Assembly: GCF_012516315.1 (NCBI RefSeq)
Contig: NZ_CP051185.1
Coordinates: forward strand, 6,329,363-6,393,362
From: Limnospira fusiformis SAG 85.79
Lineage (GTDB): Bacteria; Cyanobacteriota; Cyanobacteriia; Cyanobacteriales; Microcoleaceae
Direction: 5' to 3'
DNA length: 64,000 nucleotides
This document shows positions 17,524 to 26,644 of this stretch, one piece after another. Numbering within the stretch: position 1 is the stretch's first letter; each line of letters begins with the position of its first letter. A program made the position numbers and the translations under genes. The notes under the pieces were generated by a model. It was not told the DNA's origin, ran no database searches, and worked only from the letters and a program-made list of their open reading frames with translations.

Positions 17524-19770
17524 TTACAAACCTAAATCCAATTTCCACCCGTTCAATTTACCAGTGTGATGGGGCGCTAAATCCGCGACAACTAAGCGCC
17601 AAGTCCCCTGTGGTGAGTGATTTAGTAACTCTCTCATGTAGGGAGTCGTCTGGAGATTATAGGTAGTTTTCAAAACCTTATTGCCTCCCAAAGTGCGACC
17701 TTGGAGCAGAACCTCCTCCCCGTGTGGAGGAATTAACCGCACTTCCAAATCACCCAAAAATTGATGCTCGATATCGACAGTCACCTGGATATCTAAAATC
17801 GGGCTAGTATTAGCAACAGAAATAGTGCTAGTCACCCCCTGGGGGTTATGATCGGGGATATTTAAAACCCGGTTATTAGATTGCTCCACCCGCCTTTGCA
17901 CCTGTTGGCGGCTTACTCGTTGACTTTGAGCCATTTTCACGGCTTTTTCGGCATTAACTCGACCGTAGCCAAACCATTGGGAATATCCATTACCATCATA
18001 GGTTCCCATACTGATACCCAACTGAGGATCAGCATCAGGGTCTACAATCTTATCGGCGGTTTGTTCAATGATGCGGCGCACTTCCCTAGCACTGAGATCA
18101 GGATTAACAGATAAGACCAGAGCAGCTACTCCAGCCACGAGAGGAGTGGCGGCGGAAGTTCCTCCAAAATGGGATGTAAAGTCACCCTGATCATAGCCGG
18201 CTGCACCTACGCGATCGGTGGTAAAAACTCCTAAACCACGCAGAGCGGTTCTAATCGCTGGAGGGGTTCCAATATAGCCAGTTTCTTGGAGCCACATTCC
18301 GGGGGGGGCATTGTTACTGGGCGCACAGACGGTGATTCCGGTTCCCCAATTGCTGTAGGCGGCTTTTTTATTAAGACTGGTACAGGCGGATACGGAAATT
18401 ACATCAGGATGAACCGCAAATCCAGATAACCATCTGACTCGGCCTGATATGACATTATTAGGCCAGCCACTTTCATTAATGGTTCCGTTGATGGGGCGAT
18501 TGGCGTTTCCGGCCGCAAATAATACGACGCAGCCTCGACCGTTGCGCCCTACGGTGGCGGCTTTGGTAATTACTGCTTGCTGTCGTATGGACAAGGGGAA
18601 AGAAACGGCACTAGCCCCCCAACTACAGGAGATGACAGAGGCTCGGTTATTGATAGCCCAATCAAAAATCCTTTCGACTGATTCATCATCGAGATATCCA
18701 GTGGTACGAATGGGCATTAAGGCACAACCTGGCGCAACTCCGACGATACCTTTGCCATTTTCTTCGGCGATCGCTAATCCGGCGCAGGCGGTTCCGTGGT
18801 TATCTGAAGGAGATTGTGGTGAGGGGAGACGATTTTGGCCTTTCAGGTCAATGGGGGCGACAATTTTTCCTATACCCTGAAAATCCGGGTGATTCAGGTC
18901 GATCGCATCATCGGTAATAGCAACCACTATAGATCTGGTTCCTCGGGTAATATCCCAAGCTGGTTCTACCGAGATATGAGCATCAGGAGCTACGTCAGCA
19001 CCTCCGGTATTATGGAGATACCACTGACGCGGGTAGAGAGGATCACTAGGTCGATAATACTTTTGGCTTTTGACCACAATATTCGGTTCTGCTACTAGAA
19101 CTTCTGGGTTCCAGGTCAGGCGGTTAGCAATTTTAATCGGATTTTCTTTAGCTTGGCGGATGACTTCATAAACAAAGGTGTTGGGAACACCATAGACGGA
19201 TTTTAATAGTCTCAAACCTTGGCTGTTGGCGATCGCATTGCGGTTGGACTCCTCAACATCTTCGTTAAACTGAATGGTGATTTGATTGGTCAGATACATA
19301 ACCATTCCCGGATTATTATCAGCCTGATAGACATGACTCGCAAAAGCCACCCGATCTGACTGACGAGCCAGTTCCATCGCCTGATCTAGTTCTGTGTCTT
19401 TTACCTTAACCTCTTGGAGTTCTGGTGGTACTGAGGAAGTTTCCTCAATGTGGATAGGCAAATTTTCCAAGTTTTCTGCCTCAGATACAACCGGGGTAAA
19501 CTGAGGGCCACTATCCGTGACTGGTTGTTTTGGCGTGAGTCCATCAGCCTGACCCGGTAGGGGGCTGACTCCAGCACCGCCTACTGGGGGTGTGGAAACC
19601 AGGCGAACCGTAAACCGCCCAGGAACTTTAGTAATTGCCAGTTCCTCACCTCCCCGTTGTAGAATGCTGCCAAGACTTTCTTCGGGAACACCTATGCCCT
19701 GATATTGTTGATCGTTAATCTCGTAGGGGTTAGCTGATGTCATTTTGTTATAATCCTCAAAACTGCTCAC
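17524..19770 (-). CDS. Kexin-like subtilisin-family serine protease with P domain
   Basis: A 748-residue S8 peptidase. After an acidic, Pro-rich N-terminal region (to about 240), the catalytic triad is visible: Asp287 in VAITDDAID, His325 in DNHGTACAG and Ser539 in GGTSAATPLVAG; Asn422 is the likely oxyanion-hole residue. Residues ~640-748 form a proprotein-convertase P domain (NIPDHNPQGVTSTISV ... GTWRLVVADLAPHHTGKLNG). This matches cyanobacterial calcium-dependent proteases of the PrcA type. There is no classical signal peptide at MSSFEDYNKM, so it may act inside the cell or leave by an unconventional route. It is probably made as a zymogen. Divergent from the 236-residue TPR-like gene. Confidence 0.9.
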   Translation of the reverse strand: MSSFEDYNKMTSANPYEINDQQYQGIGVPEESLGSILQRGGEELAITKVPGRFTVRLVSTPPVGGAGVSPLPGQADGLTPKQPVTDSGPQFTPVVSEAENLENLPIHIEETSSVPPELQEVKVKDTELDQAMELARQSDRVAFASHVYQADNNPGMVMYLTNQITIQFNEDVEESNRNAIANSQGLRLLKSVYGVPNTFVYEVIRQAKENPIKIANRLTWNPEVLVAEPNIVVKSQKYYRPSDPLYPRQWYLHNTGGADVAPDAHISVEPAWDITRGTRSIVVAITDDAIDLNHPDFQGIGKIVAPIDLKGQNRLPSPQSPSDNHGTACAGLAIAEENGKGIVGVAPGCALMPIRTTGYLDDESVERIFDWAINNRASVISCSWGASAVSFPLSIRQQAVITKAATVGRNGRGCVVLFAAGNANRPINGTINESGWPNNVISGRVRWLSGFAVHPDVISVSACTSLNKKAAYSNWGTGITVCAPSNNAPPGMWLQETGYIGTPPAIRTALRGLGVFTTDRVGAAGYDQGDFTSHFGGTSAATPLVAGVAALVLSVNPDLSAREVRRIIEQTADKIVDPDADPQLGISMGTYDGNGYSQWFGYGRVNAEKAVKMAQSQRVSRQQVQRRVEQSNNRVLNIPDHNPQGVTSTISVANTSPILDIQVTVDIEHQFLGDLEVRLIPPHGEEVLLQGRTLGGNKVLKTTYNLQTTPYMRELLNHSPQGTWRLVVADLAPHHTGKLNGWKLDLGL

Positions 19771-19916
19771 TATTATTGGCTCAATAGATTAAGTCCGATG
19801 TTAATGGTTGACCGAATCAAGCTGGTTGGGATGGATGGTCATCCTATAAAGACTATAACCCTTGGCTGGTCAGGATCTACAACAGTTTTGCTCAACTCCC
19901 ACAATTTGGCCAGAAA

Positions 19917-20627
19917 ATGATAAGATCCGTAAACATAAATAACCTTTCATTTCGCGATCGCATGATGCTGTCCCGTTTCATAGTCCGCTATCCGCAAGTT
20001 TGTCTGAGTATATTGGCATCAGTCTTAACTGTTTTCACCGTCTCAGGCAGTGCTACAACGGTTATGGCTCAAGATCCTTCTGTGTATGATGAGCCCACAG
20101 GTGAAGGGTCCGGCTCTGAATTTCCTCGAGATTTAAGTCCGACTCCAGTACCTATGAATCCTCAAGATATGCGCCCATTGAGCCTTGATAGTAGTTTTTT
20201 AAGTGTTCAAGGGGGGGAGCGCTTGTTAGCCGAAGCCGGGGAAGCCATTAGTAACGAGAATTACGCCCAGGCGGCGAGGAAACTCCAGGAGGCGCGGCAA
20301 ATTTTCAATCAGCTTTCCAATTTTCATCAACAGTTAGCCAGCAGTTTCTCAGGGGTTGACAACCGCATTGCTGACCAACATCGCAATGAGGCCAGAGATA
20401 CCGCTCAAATGAGGGATACAGCCACTTATCAATTGGCTTTAGTCCATCGCGCCCAAAATCAACCCGAGTTAGCGGTTCCCCTGCTGGTGCAAATTATTCG
20501 TTCTCAAGCCCCAACCCGGGATTTAGGCCAAAAAGCATATCAACAATTACTTGAATTAGGATTTGTCAGCAGTCCCGCCAGGGGTAGTGCTTCTTCTAAC
20601 CCGGCGACCACTTCCAATGCTCAATAA
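19917..20627 (+). CDS. Exported hypothetical protein with TPR-like helices
   Basis: A 236-residue protein with a hydrophobic segment (VCLSILASVLTVFTVSGSAT) and a probable signal-peptidase site after VMA, before QDPSVYDEP. The mature part has a Pro/Ser-rich stretch and then helical repeats (AISNENYAQAARKLQEARQI, LALVHRAQNQPELAVPLL) that look like tetratricopeptide units. It probably mediates protein contacts in the periplasm. The n-region is long from the ATG at 19917; the Met codons near 19962 would give a more usual signal peptide. The BolA and Grx4 genes follow on the same strand. Confidence 0.65.
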   Translation: MIRSVNINNLSFRDRMMLSRFIVRYPQVCLSILASVLTVFTVSGSATTVMAQDPSVYDEPTGEGSGSEFPRDLSPTPVPMNPQDMRPLSLDSSFLSVQGGERLLAEAGEAISNENYAQAARKLQEARQIFNQLSNFHQQLASSFSGVDNRIADQHRNEARDTAQMRDTATYQLALVHRAQNQPELAVPLLVQIIRSQAPTRDLGQKAYQQLLELGFVSSPARGSASSNPATTSNAQ

Positions 20628-20666
20628 TTCATCTACAATCAAACATAGTCGTTTCATAGGAATCCC

Positions 20667-20924
20667 ATGATCACCCTTTCCCAAGTTGAGGCAATGATTA
20701 AGTCTGAGTTGCCTGATGCTGTTGTTAAAGTTGAAGACCTCGGCGGCGGCGACCATTTACAGGCTGTAGTGGTTTCGCCTCTGTTTGAGGGCAAAACCCT
20801 GGTGAAACAACATCAGATGGTTTATAAAGCTGTTAAGCAAGCTATGGCAACAGAGGCCATTCATGCCCTGGCCCTGAAAACTTATACCCCCCAAGAGTGG
20901 TCAAAAGTCAACCAGGCTGCTTAA
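20667..20924 (+). CDS. BolA family protein
   Basis: An 85-residue BolA-fold protein: [20 protein letters not shown], then [20 protein letters not shown] and [15 protein letters not shown] with TYTPQEW at the end. BolA proteins form [2Fe-2S]-bridged heterodimers with monothiol glutaredoxins. The next gene, 42 bases downstream on the same strand, encodes exactly such a glutaredoxin. The conserved His in KQHQMVYKA is the likely cluster or partner ligand. AGGAATCCC before the ATG is a fair binding site. Confidence 0.93.
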   Translation: MITLSQVEAMIKSELPDAVVKVEDLGGGDHLQAVVVSPLFEGKTLVKQHQMVYKAVKQAMATEAIHALALKTYTPQEWSKVNQAA

Positions 20925-20966
20925 TTTGTTGATCTAAGTTGTCAATAACTGAATTGAATAATCACT

Positions 20967-21290
20967 ATGAATCCTGAAGTAGAAGCCAGAATTGAAAACC
21001 TGATTAACCAGCACAAGGTTTTTGTGTTTATGAAGGGTACCAAGTTGATGCCCATGTGCGGTTTTTCCAATAACGTGGTACAAATTCTCAATAGTTTAGG
21101 GGTTCCCTTTGAAACCCTCGATGTTTTGGAAGATGGAGAAATTCGCCAAGGCATTAAGGAATATTCAAACTGGCCGACCATTCCCCAAGTTTACGTCAAT
21201 GGCGAATTTGTCGGCGGTTCCGATGTGATGATTGAGCTATATCAGAAGGGCGAACTACAAGAGATGCTAGAGGTGGCTTTGGCATCATAG
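20967..21290 (+). CDS. grxD: Monothiol glutaredoxin, Grx4 family
   Basis: A 107-residue CGFS-type glutaredoxin. The active site is MCGFSNNVVQIL, with KGTKLMPMCGFS, the WPTIPQVYVNGEFVGGSDVM glutathione-binding region and a C-terminal helix. Such proteins carry and transfer [2Fe-2S] clusters with glutathione and partner with BolA, the gene directly upstream. The pair is probably one transcription unit, closed by the hairpin at 21311-21341. Confidence 0.95.
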   Translation: MNPEVEARIENLINQHKVFVFMKGTKLMPMCGFSNNVVQILNSLGVPFETLDVLEDGEIRQGIKEYSNWPTIPQVYVNGEFVGGSDVMIELYQKGELQEMLEVALAS

Positions 21291-21310
21291 TCGGACTTAC
21301 TAATTAACTC

Positions 21311-21341
21311 CCAGACCCAGCCTTCGAGTGGCTGGGTTTGG
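21311..21341. terminator. Strong bidirectional terminator hairpin
   Basis: CCAGACCCAGCC (21311-21322) pairs with GGCTGGGTTTGG (21330-21341), a 12-bp stem with one G-U pair and a seven-base loop, between the convergent grxD and DUF6761-like genes. Confidence 0.8.
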
Positions 21342-21350
21342 TAACAATAT

Positions 21351-21602
21351 CTAGTAGTAGTCTACTTCTGGTTGCGGTAGGGGAGTCATTTCCAAGTTAG
21401 ACGGGTCGTTGATGTACCTAAAGGTTTCTTCCTCTAGGCGGTGAATTTGATAAGGTTCGAGGACGTTTGTATTTCTCAGGGCGGCAATGTAGCCATCTAC
21501 AAACATTCTAAGCTCATCATAACGATAGCCTCGATTCCACATTTCGACGAGGGAATCGGTGATTTTTTGGTAGTGCCGGATGGTCTGAGCATTCTGTAAC
21601 AT
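21351..21602 (-). CDS. Small conserved cyanobacterial protein (DUF6761-like)
   Basis: An 83-residue protein rich in aromatic and charged residues: MLQNAQTIRHYQKITDSLVE, MWNRGYRYDELRMFVDGYIA, then IHRLEEETFRYINDPSNLE. This looks like the short helical protein family widely conserved in cyanobacteria and annotated as DUF6761; its function is unknown. The ATG at 21602 has GAGG about eight bases upstream. Confidence 0.7.
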   Translation of the reverse strand: MLQNAQTIRHYQKITDSLVEMWNRGYRYDELRMFVDGYIAALRNTNVLEPYQIHRLEEETFRYINDPSNLEMTPLPQPEVDYY

Positions 21603-22020
21603 GGTGGAAACCTCAAGTTATAATCTATATGTTGGGGGTATGGTTAAGGGATTAGTCTCTACCTTGATTCAGTTTTATACACCTCACCGATATGGATTTC
21701 TGGCATTCTAGCTGAATCGGACTATGATTGAAAAGACTTGGACCTCTAGTTATAGGTTTCCCTGGACTGATGGCAATTGTTTCAACTTCTTACTGATTCC
21801 CCTCATTGTGATCATAATGCACCCCGGAAAATTACGGGGGTTGTGGGCTGATGGCCGCTTTAAGGTTGATGCCTCTCTCCCTCTGTGATTTTTATATTAA
21901 CCTAATTCTGATCATAGATATAGGGTGGATTGCCGATCGCAAGGGTAGCAGGAGTTACAAAATGATGATTTAGACTCTGTTAACCTTGTGTGCAATTATT
22001 GATAAAGGAAGCTGGCACCA
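21603..22020. other. Divergent intergenic region
   Basis: Separates the DUF6761-like gene from the response regulator. A small dyad (ACCCCG at 21821 with CGGGGGT at 21835) is present. AAAGGAAGC 5-13 bases before GTG 22021 gives a ribosome binding site. No RNA gene or further ORF is apparent. Confidence 0.4.
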
Positions 22021-22776
22021 GTGGGATCTGCTTATATTTCAATTATTGAAGGAAATCCGCACCTGCGATCGCTGTTAGGTTGGCATCTTCAGCACGTTGG
22101 TTATTCGGTGTGTCAATCTGCGGACTTTCATCATGCTAGAGAGGTGTTTTACACTACTCAGCCTAGTTTAGTAGTTCTTGATGCAGAATTACCAGGCGGC
22201 AATAGTCTAGAATTCTGCCAGTGGCTACTACAGCAACGACAGTCTTTAATCCTGATGCTTTCGGCTCGGAATACGGAATCTGATATTGTCCGTGGTTTGA
22301 GAGCCGGAGCCGATGATTATCTAACTAAACCTTTTGGAATGCAGGAGTTTTTGGCGAGAGCTGAAGCACTTATGCGTCGCACCCGCAATGTTGCTCCTCC
22401 TACCAGTTTAGATTATGGGGATTTGAAAATTGATTTGGTACAGCGTCGGGTTTATCTTCTGGGTCAACTGATAGAACTGACTCCCCAAGAGTATAGTCTT
22501 CTTTATGTTTTGGCTCAAAATGATGGGGAGCCTCTCAGTCGTTCGGAACTTTTACGGCGCGCTTGGCCAGATTATATTGATAATCCCCGCACGATTGATA
22601 CTCATGTTCTATCATTACGCAAAAAGATGGAAACTGACCCTCGACAGCCTAGTTTAATTCAAACGGTTCGTAATATTGGTTATCGATTGAATTTGGATGT
22701 TCTTAAACCTGATCCAAGTTGGTATCCTAGTGTTAATGGTCAATTACCACCAATTCAGGCTAAAACTGGTAGCTAA
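22021..22776 (+). CDS. OmpR/PhoB-type response regulator with atypical receiver
   Basis: A 251-residue regulator: receiver domain (1 to ~120) with phospho-acceptor Asp54 in VVLDAELPGG, Ser in MLSARN, and Lys in YLTKPFG; winged-helix DNA-binding domain (about 140-230) with LTPQEYSLLYVLAQN, RTIDTHVLSLRKKME and VRNIGYRL. The usual acidic pair at residues 10-11 is replaced by Glu-Gly (IIEGNPHLR), so magnesium binding and phosphorylation may be altered. The start is GTG 22021, supported by AAAGGAAGC upstream. No kinase gene is adjacent. I cannot assign a named regulator such as NblR with confidence. Confidence 0.88.
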   Translation: MGSAYISIIEGNPHLRSLLGWHLQHVGYSVCQSADFHHAREVFYTTQPSLVVLDAELPGGNSLEFCQWLLQQRQSLILMLSARNTESDIVRGLRAGADDYLTKPFGMQEFLARAEALMRRTRNVAPPTSLDYGDLKIDLVQRRVYLLGQLIELTPQEYSLLYVLAQNDGEPLSRSELLRRAWPDYIDNPRTIDTHVLSLRKKMETDPRQPSLIQTVRNIGYRLNLDVLKPDPSWYPSVNGQLPPIQAKTGS

Positions 22777-22792
22777 TTGTGAGGATTCGGTA

Positions 22793-22855
22793 GGGTGCGT
22801 CAGCACCAGTATATCAATGGCATTGTTAACCAGAACATTCACAACTGACGCACCC
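22793..22855. repeat. Short palindromic element with GGGTGCGTCAG ends
   Basis: GGGTGCGTCAG (22793-22803) is the exact reverse complement of CTGACGCACCC (22845-22855), giving a 63-bp element without coding capacity downstream of the response regulator. The same end word starts the repeat region after cupA (45946). It resembles miniature inverted-repeat elements common in cyanobacteria and could also act as a terminator. Confidence 0.65.
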
Positions 22856-22986
22856 AATAAAAGGCTTTTACTCGGTTTGTATGATTCCCTATATAGGGAA
22901 TAGAGTTGAGAAAAAGCCGTTTTTAGTTATGGGCAATGATGGTAAATTTATTAATCAGATAAATCCACCATATTGCAGATAATAAA

Positions 22987-24366
22987 TCAGCCGTTTTTGA
23001 TGGAAAATCTCATCAGGTTAAATTTGGGTTTATAGGGTGCGTATCGCAGGGGAATATCGAAAAGCAGAGATTGCTTTAAAAGGCTTTTGTAATGGCAAAA
23101 AGTGTCAAAGGTTGCTTGACCGTGATATTTACCGATACCGCTTTCTCCTACGCCTCCAAAAGGCAAAGATTGACCCCCAACTTGCATAATAGTTTCATTG
23201 AAACAAATACCCCCAGATGAGGTTTCTTGAAGAACGCGCTGTTGTGACTGTTTATTACGCGAAAATAGGTAAAGTGCGAGAGGTTTGGGTCTGGCGTTAA
23301 TTTGACTAATCGCATCTCCTAAATCATTATATGTCAAGATAGGTAAAATCGGCCCAAAGATTTCGTCTTGCATGATGGGGTCTTCCCAGGAAACCTCATC
23401 AATTAGGGTGGGAGAAATATAGCGATCGCTTTCATCAAATTTCCCACCAGCGACAATCTTACCATCATGTATTAACTCAGTTAACCGATGAAAATGATAG
23501 TGATTAATAATCCTCCCATAGTCGGGACTTTGCTGCGGTTCGGAGCCATAAAAACTCTCAATACAGCCAATCATAGCTGTAATTAAGTCCGATTTAATGC
23601 GGCGGTCTACCAATAAATAATCGGGAGCTATACAAGTTTGACCAGCATTAATAAACTTACCCCAAACTATCCTTTTGGCGGTATAATCTAACTGAGTATC
23701 AGCATCGACAATACAGGGACTTTTGCCACCCAATTCTAAGGTAACGGGAGTCAGATGTTTGGCGGCGGCGGTCATGACAATTTTACCGATACGCTTCCCT
23801 CCGGTAAAAAAGATGTGGTCGAAGGGTTCATCTAATAGTTGTTGGCTAACTTCTACCCCCCCTTGAACAGTGGCAATATAGTTAGGTGAAAAAGTTTTGC
23901 TAATCAGATCAGCTACGACTTGGGAAGTGTGAACAGCTAGTTCAGAGGGTTTGAGGATAGCACAATTCCCGGCAGCGATCGCACCAACTAGGGGAGAAAT
24001 GACCAATTGAAACGGATAATTCCAAGGTCCGATAATTAAGACAACTCCCAAAGGTTCAGGATAGATATAGCTAGAAGCCGGAAAGGCGGTGACGTGGGTC
24101 TTGACCCGGCGAGGTTTGACCCAGGACTTTAGATTTTTGAGAGCATATTTAATTTCTCCGAGGGTGGACAGTTCAAACAACCCTTCTAACTCAGGACGGC
24201 CTAAGTCAGCTTTGACTGCTTCTAGGATAGGTTGTTCAAAATCGGCGATCGCCTGTTGGAGTCGTCGCAGTTGCGAGAGTCGGAAGTCTACCTGTTTAGT
24301 CTGTCCGGTGGCAAAAAATTGTCGCTGTTGGCTGATAATTTCCGAGATATTCAAGTTTTCTGTCAT
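22987..24366 (-). CDS. Aldehyde dehydrogenase (class 3-like)
   Basis: A 459-residue NAD(P)-dependent aldehyde dehydrogenase. IGPWNYPFQLVISPLVGAIA, VTLELGGKSPCIVD (general base Glu), FINAGQTCIAPDYLL (nucleophile Cys), DEIFGPILPIL and LPFGGVGESGIGKYHG are all present. The overall length and the NETIMQVG ... GKYHGQATF C-terminal region match class 3 enzymes that oxidise medium- and long-chain aldehydes. In cyanobacteria these may handle fatty or carotenoid-derived aldehydes. A hydrophobic C-terminal tail is only weak. It is divergent from the lycopene cyclase gene, separated by about 225 bases. Confidence 0.93.
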   Translation of the reverse strand: MTENLNISEIISQQRQFFATGQTKQVDFRLSQLRRLQQAIADFEQPILEAVKADLGRPELEGLFELSTLGEIKYALKNLKSWVKPRRVKTHVTAFPASSYIYPEPLGVVLIIGPWNYPFQLVISPLVGAIAAGNCAILKPSELAVHTSQVVADLISKTFSPNYIATVQGGVEVSQQLLDEPFDHIFFTGGKRIGKIVMTAAAKHLTPVTLELGGKSPCIVDADTQLDYTAKRIVWGKFINAGQTCIAPDYLLVDRRIKSDLITAMIGCIESFYGSEPQQSPDYGRIINHYHFHRLTELIHDGKIVAGGKFDESDRYISPTLIDEVSWEDPIMQDEIFGPILPILTYNDLGDAISQINARPKPLALYLFSRNKQSQQRVLQETSSGGICFNETIMQVGGQSLPFGGVGESGIGKYHGQATFDTFCHYKSLLKQSLLFDIPLRYAPYKPKFNLMRFSIKNG

Positions 24367-24591
24367 TATTGAGAATTTCCTTATGGTTAGAAGTTCCCCT
24401 GTTATAGACCAGGGTACTGACAGTCTGCTATATCTGGTTATGGTGGCATAACAGACTATTGTTACCTGTTCTACTGCCCTCTGGATAGTTACTGCTGGCG
24501 CAGTTTCCCCTATCCTTAGTGTAATAGTGCGATCGCTAATTTCGTTAACAGTGAAGCGGTAAGCCTCAACTCAGGTACCAAAGAAATTGAC

Positions 24592-26634
24592 ATGGACATG
24601 AAAGAGATTCTATATCTGGAAATTCCTAACCCCGATACACACAGCGTTTGTACCTGGTTGCAGCAAACGTTTAATCCGGGGGTGGGCGAGAAAATGATCA
24701 CCCCAGACGGGTTTCGCCTGAAATTTCCTCAACAGGGGTCTGGGGAATTGTCGGTGTTTACTTGGTCAGTCCAACGCACAACCTATCTCAAGGTTTTTCG
24801 GGTGGGGACTGTGGGAAGTTCTCAAGAAAAACAGGTACTCAACAGCCTGGAAACTGGGTTAAGACAGGAGTTTCCCTATCAGTATCCTGAACCTCCAGCC
24901 ATTGATTTGTCGAAGGAGTCGATTTTTGAGGCTTTGGCTGCCTATTATCCCCAAACGGTCAAATATTTTCAGAAAATCCCTAATGGGGAATATGACTTAA
25001 AACGGGTGTACTGGTGGGAAAAACGCTGGCGGGAGGGGGTGAGAAATCCACAAACTCCTAAACAGGTCATTTTTACTGAGGCGAGAACCGACTCTGATGG
25101 CGAGTTGCCTAGTTATGACCTAATTTATGTTGGTGGGGCTTTAGGGGTCATTCATGCGGCGGTAATGGCACGTTTAGGGTATCGGGTGCTATTGATGGAA
25201 CGTCTCCCCTTTGGTCGGATGAACCGGGAATGGAATATTTCTCGGAGTGAATTACAGAGTTTAATTGACCTGGGATTGTTCACCGGGGCGGAAGTAGAGA
25301 GTTTTATCGCTAGGGAGTATAAGGACGGTTTCCACAAGTTTTTTGATGCTAATAATCCCCCCATCGCTAAGGGGGAAGTTTTGCATACTCCTCGGGTGTT
25401 GAATGTAGCCATAAATACCGATAAATTGCTGTCTTTGTGTGGTGAAAAACTGCGACAGGCGGGGGGAGAAATTTGGGATCAAACCGAGTTTATTCGGGCG
25501 GATATTGGGGGCGATCGCGTTAAGGTTACCGCTACTGATTTGACTACTAATTCCGAACGCATAGCTACGGGAAGGTTATTGGTTGATGCTATGGGGACCG
25601 CTTCCCCTATTGCTTGGCAACTTAATGGCGATCGCACTTTTGATAGTGTTTGTCCTACCGTCGGGGCTGTGATTAATGGTGGGTTTGAACCTGGAGTTTG
25701 GGATTCTAATTATGGGGATGTTCTCCACAGTCATGGGGATATTTCCAAGGGTCGCCAATTGATTTGGGAGTTGTTCCCCGGCGAAGGTGATGAGTTGACT
25801 ATTTATCTGTTTCACTATCATCAGGTTAATCAGATTAACCCCGGTTCTCTGTTGGAAATGTACGAGGATTTCTTTACCATTTTACCAGAATATCGTCGTT
25901 GTAATCTGGATAATTTGGTGTGGAAAAAGGCGACTTTTGGCTATATTCCCGGTTATTTCAGTCTGGGAGGAAGCGATCGCACTGTCGCCTATGACCGTTT
26001 AATTGCTATTGGAGATGCTGCTTGTCTTCAGTCTCCTTTAGTGTTTACAGGTTTTGGTTCTTTGGTGCGGAATTTATCCCGTTTAACCGATTTATTAAAT
26101 ACCGCACTCAAGCATGATTTACTAACCAAATACTACCTGAATAAAATTCGCGCCTACCAAAGCAATATCGCCGTTACTTGGTTATTTTCTAAGGGAATGA
26201 TGGTTCCCACCGGGCGTTATCTTCCTCCTCAAAGAATCAACTCCATTTTGAATACTTTTTTTGGGCTTTTGGCTACAGAACCCGAAGAAGTGGCTAATAC
26301 ATTTATTAAGGATAGGACAGACTGGTGGACCTTTAACCGTCTGGCTTTGAAAGCCGCGCGCATGAACCCCCAGTTGCTGATTTGGATTTTAGATTTTGTC
26401 AATACTGGGGAAGTTATCCGCTGGATGATTAGTTATTTTACCTTCACCTGGTTGGCGTTCATCAGTTGGCTATTTAGTTGGGTTCCCCCCCTCGCGCGTC
26501 GCCTTCAACCCTGGTTAGAACCTCGTTATCCGGGGCTATGGCTGTTATTATTATCCACCAGTTATGTACTGACAGATGGTTTGGGACAGCATCAACCACC
26601 ACTTCTCAGGAAGTTACAACCCAGGACTTCTTAA
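24592..26634 (+). CDS. cruA: CruA/CruP-family lycopene cyclase, probably CruA
   Basis: A 680-residue flavoprotein. The dinucleotide-binding motif is LIYVGGALGVIHAAVMARLG, followed by LLMERLPFGRMNREWNISRS, the hallmark of CruA/CruP-type lycopene cyclases (plants keep CruP). Further family landmarks are HKFFDANNPP, DAMGTASPIAWQL, FGYIPGYFSL, IAIGDAACLQSPLVFTGFGS and a hydrophobic C-terminus (WLAFISWLFSWVPPLARRL). It should cyclise lycopene towards beta-carotene at the thylakoid or plasma membrane. The length and the FGRMNREWNIS wording favour CruA over the shorter CruP; this choice is inferred. Two in-frame ATGs (24592 and 24598) are possible starts. Confidence 0.78.
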   Translation: MDMKEILYLEIPNPDTHSVCTWLQQTFNPGVGEKMITPDGFRLKFPQQGSGELSVFTWSVQRTTYLKVFRVGTVGSSQEKQVLNSLETGLRQEFPYQYPEPPAIDLSKESIFEALAAYYPQTVKYFQKIPNGEYDLKRVYWWEKRWREGVRNPQTPKQVIFTEARTDSDGELPSYDLIYVGGALGVIHAAVMARLGYRVLLMERLPFGRMNREWNISRSELQSLIDLGLFTGAEVESFIAREYKDGFHKFFDANNPPIAKGEVLHTPRVLNVAINTDKLLSLCGEKLRQAGGEIWDQTEFIRADIGGDRVKVTATDLTTNSERIATGRLLVDAMGTASPIAWQLNGDRTFDSVCPTVGAVINGGFEPGVWDSNYGDVLHSHGDISKGRQLIWELFPGEGDELTIYLFHYHQVNQINPGSLLEMYEDFFTILPEYRRCNLDNLVWKKATFGYIPGYFSLGGSDRTVAYDRLIAIGDAACLQSPLVFTGFGSLVRNLSRLTDLLNTALKHDLLTKYYLNKIRAYQSNIAVTWLFSKGMMVPTGRYLPPQRINSILNTFFGLLATEPEEVANTFIKDRTDWWTFNRLALKAARMNPQLLIWILDFVNTGEVIRWMISYFTFTWLAFISWLFSWVPPLARRLQPWLEPRYPGLWLLLLSTSYVLTDGLGQHQPPLLRKLQPRTS

Positions 26635-26644
26635 TCATTCATGA

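Noticed and set aside
17881-19098. Plus-strand open frames within the protease gene
   Set aside because: They are opposite to a well-supported protease gene, with no independent start signals.
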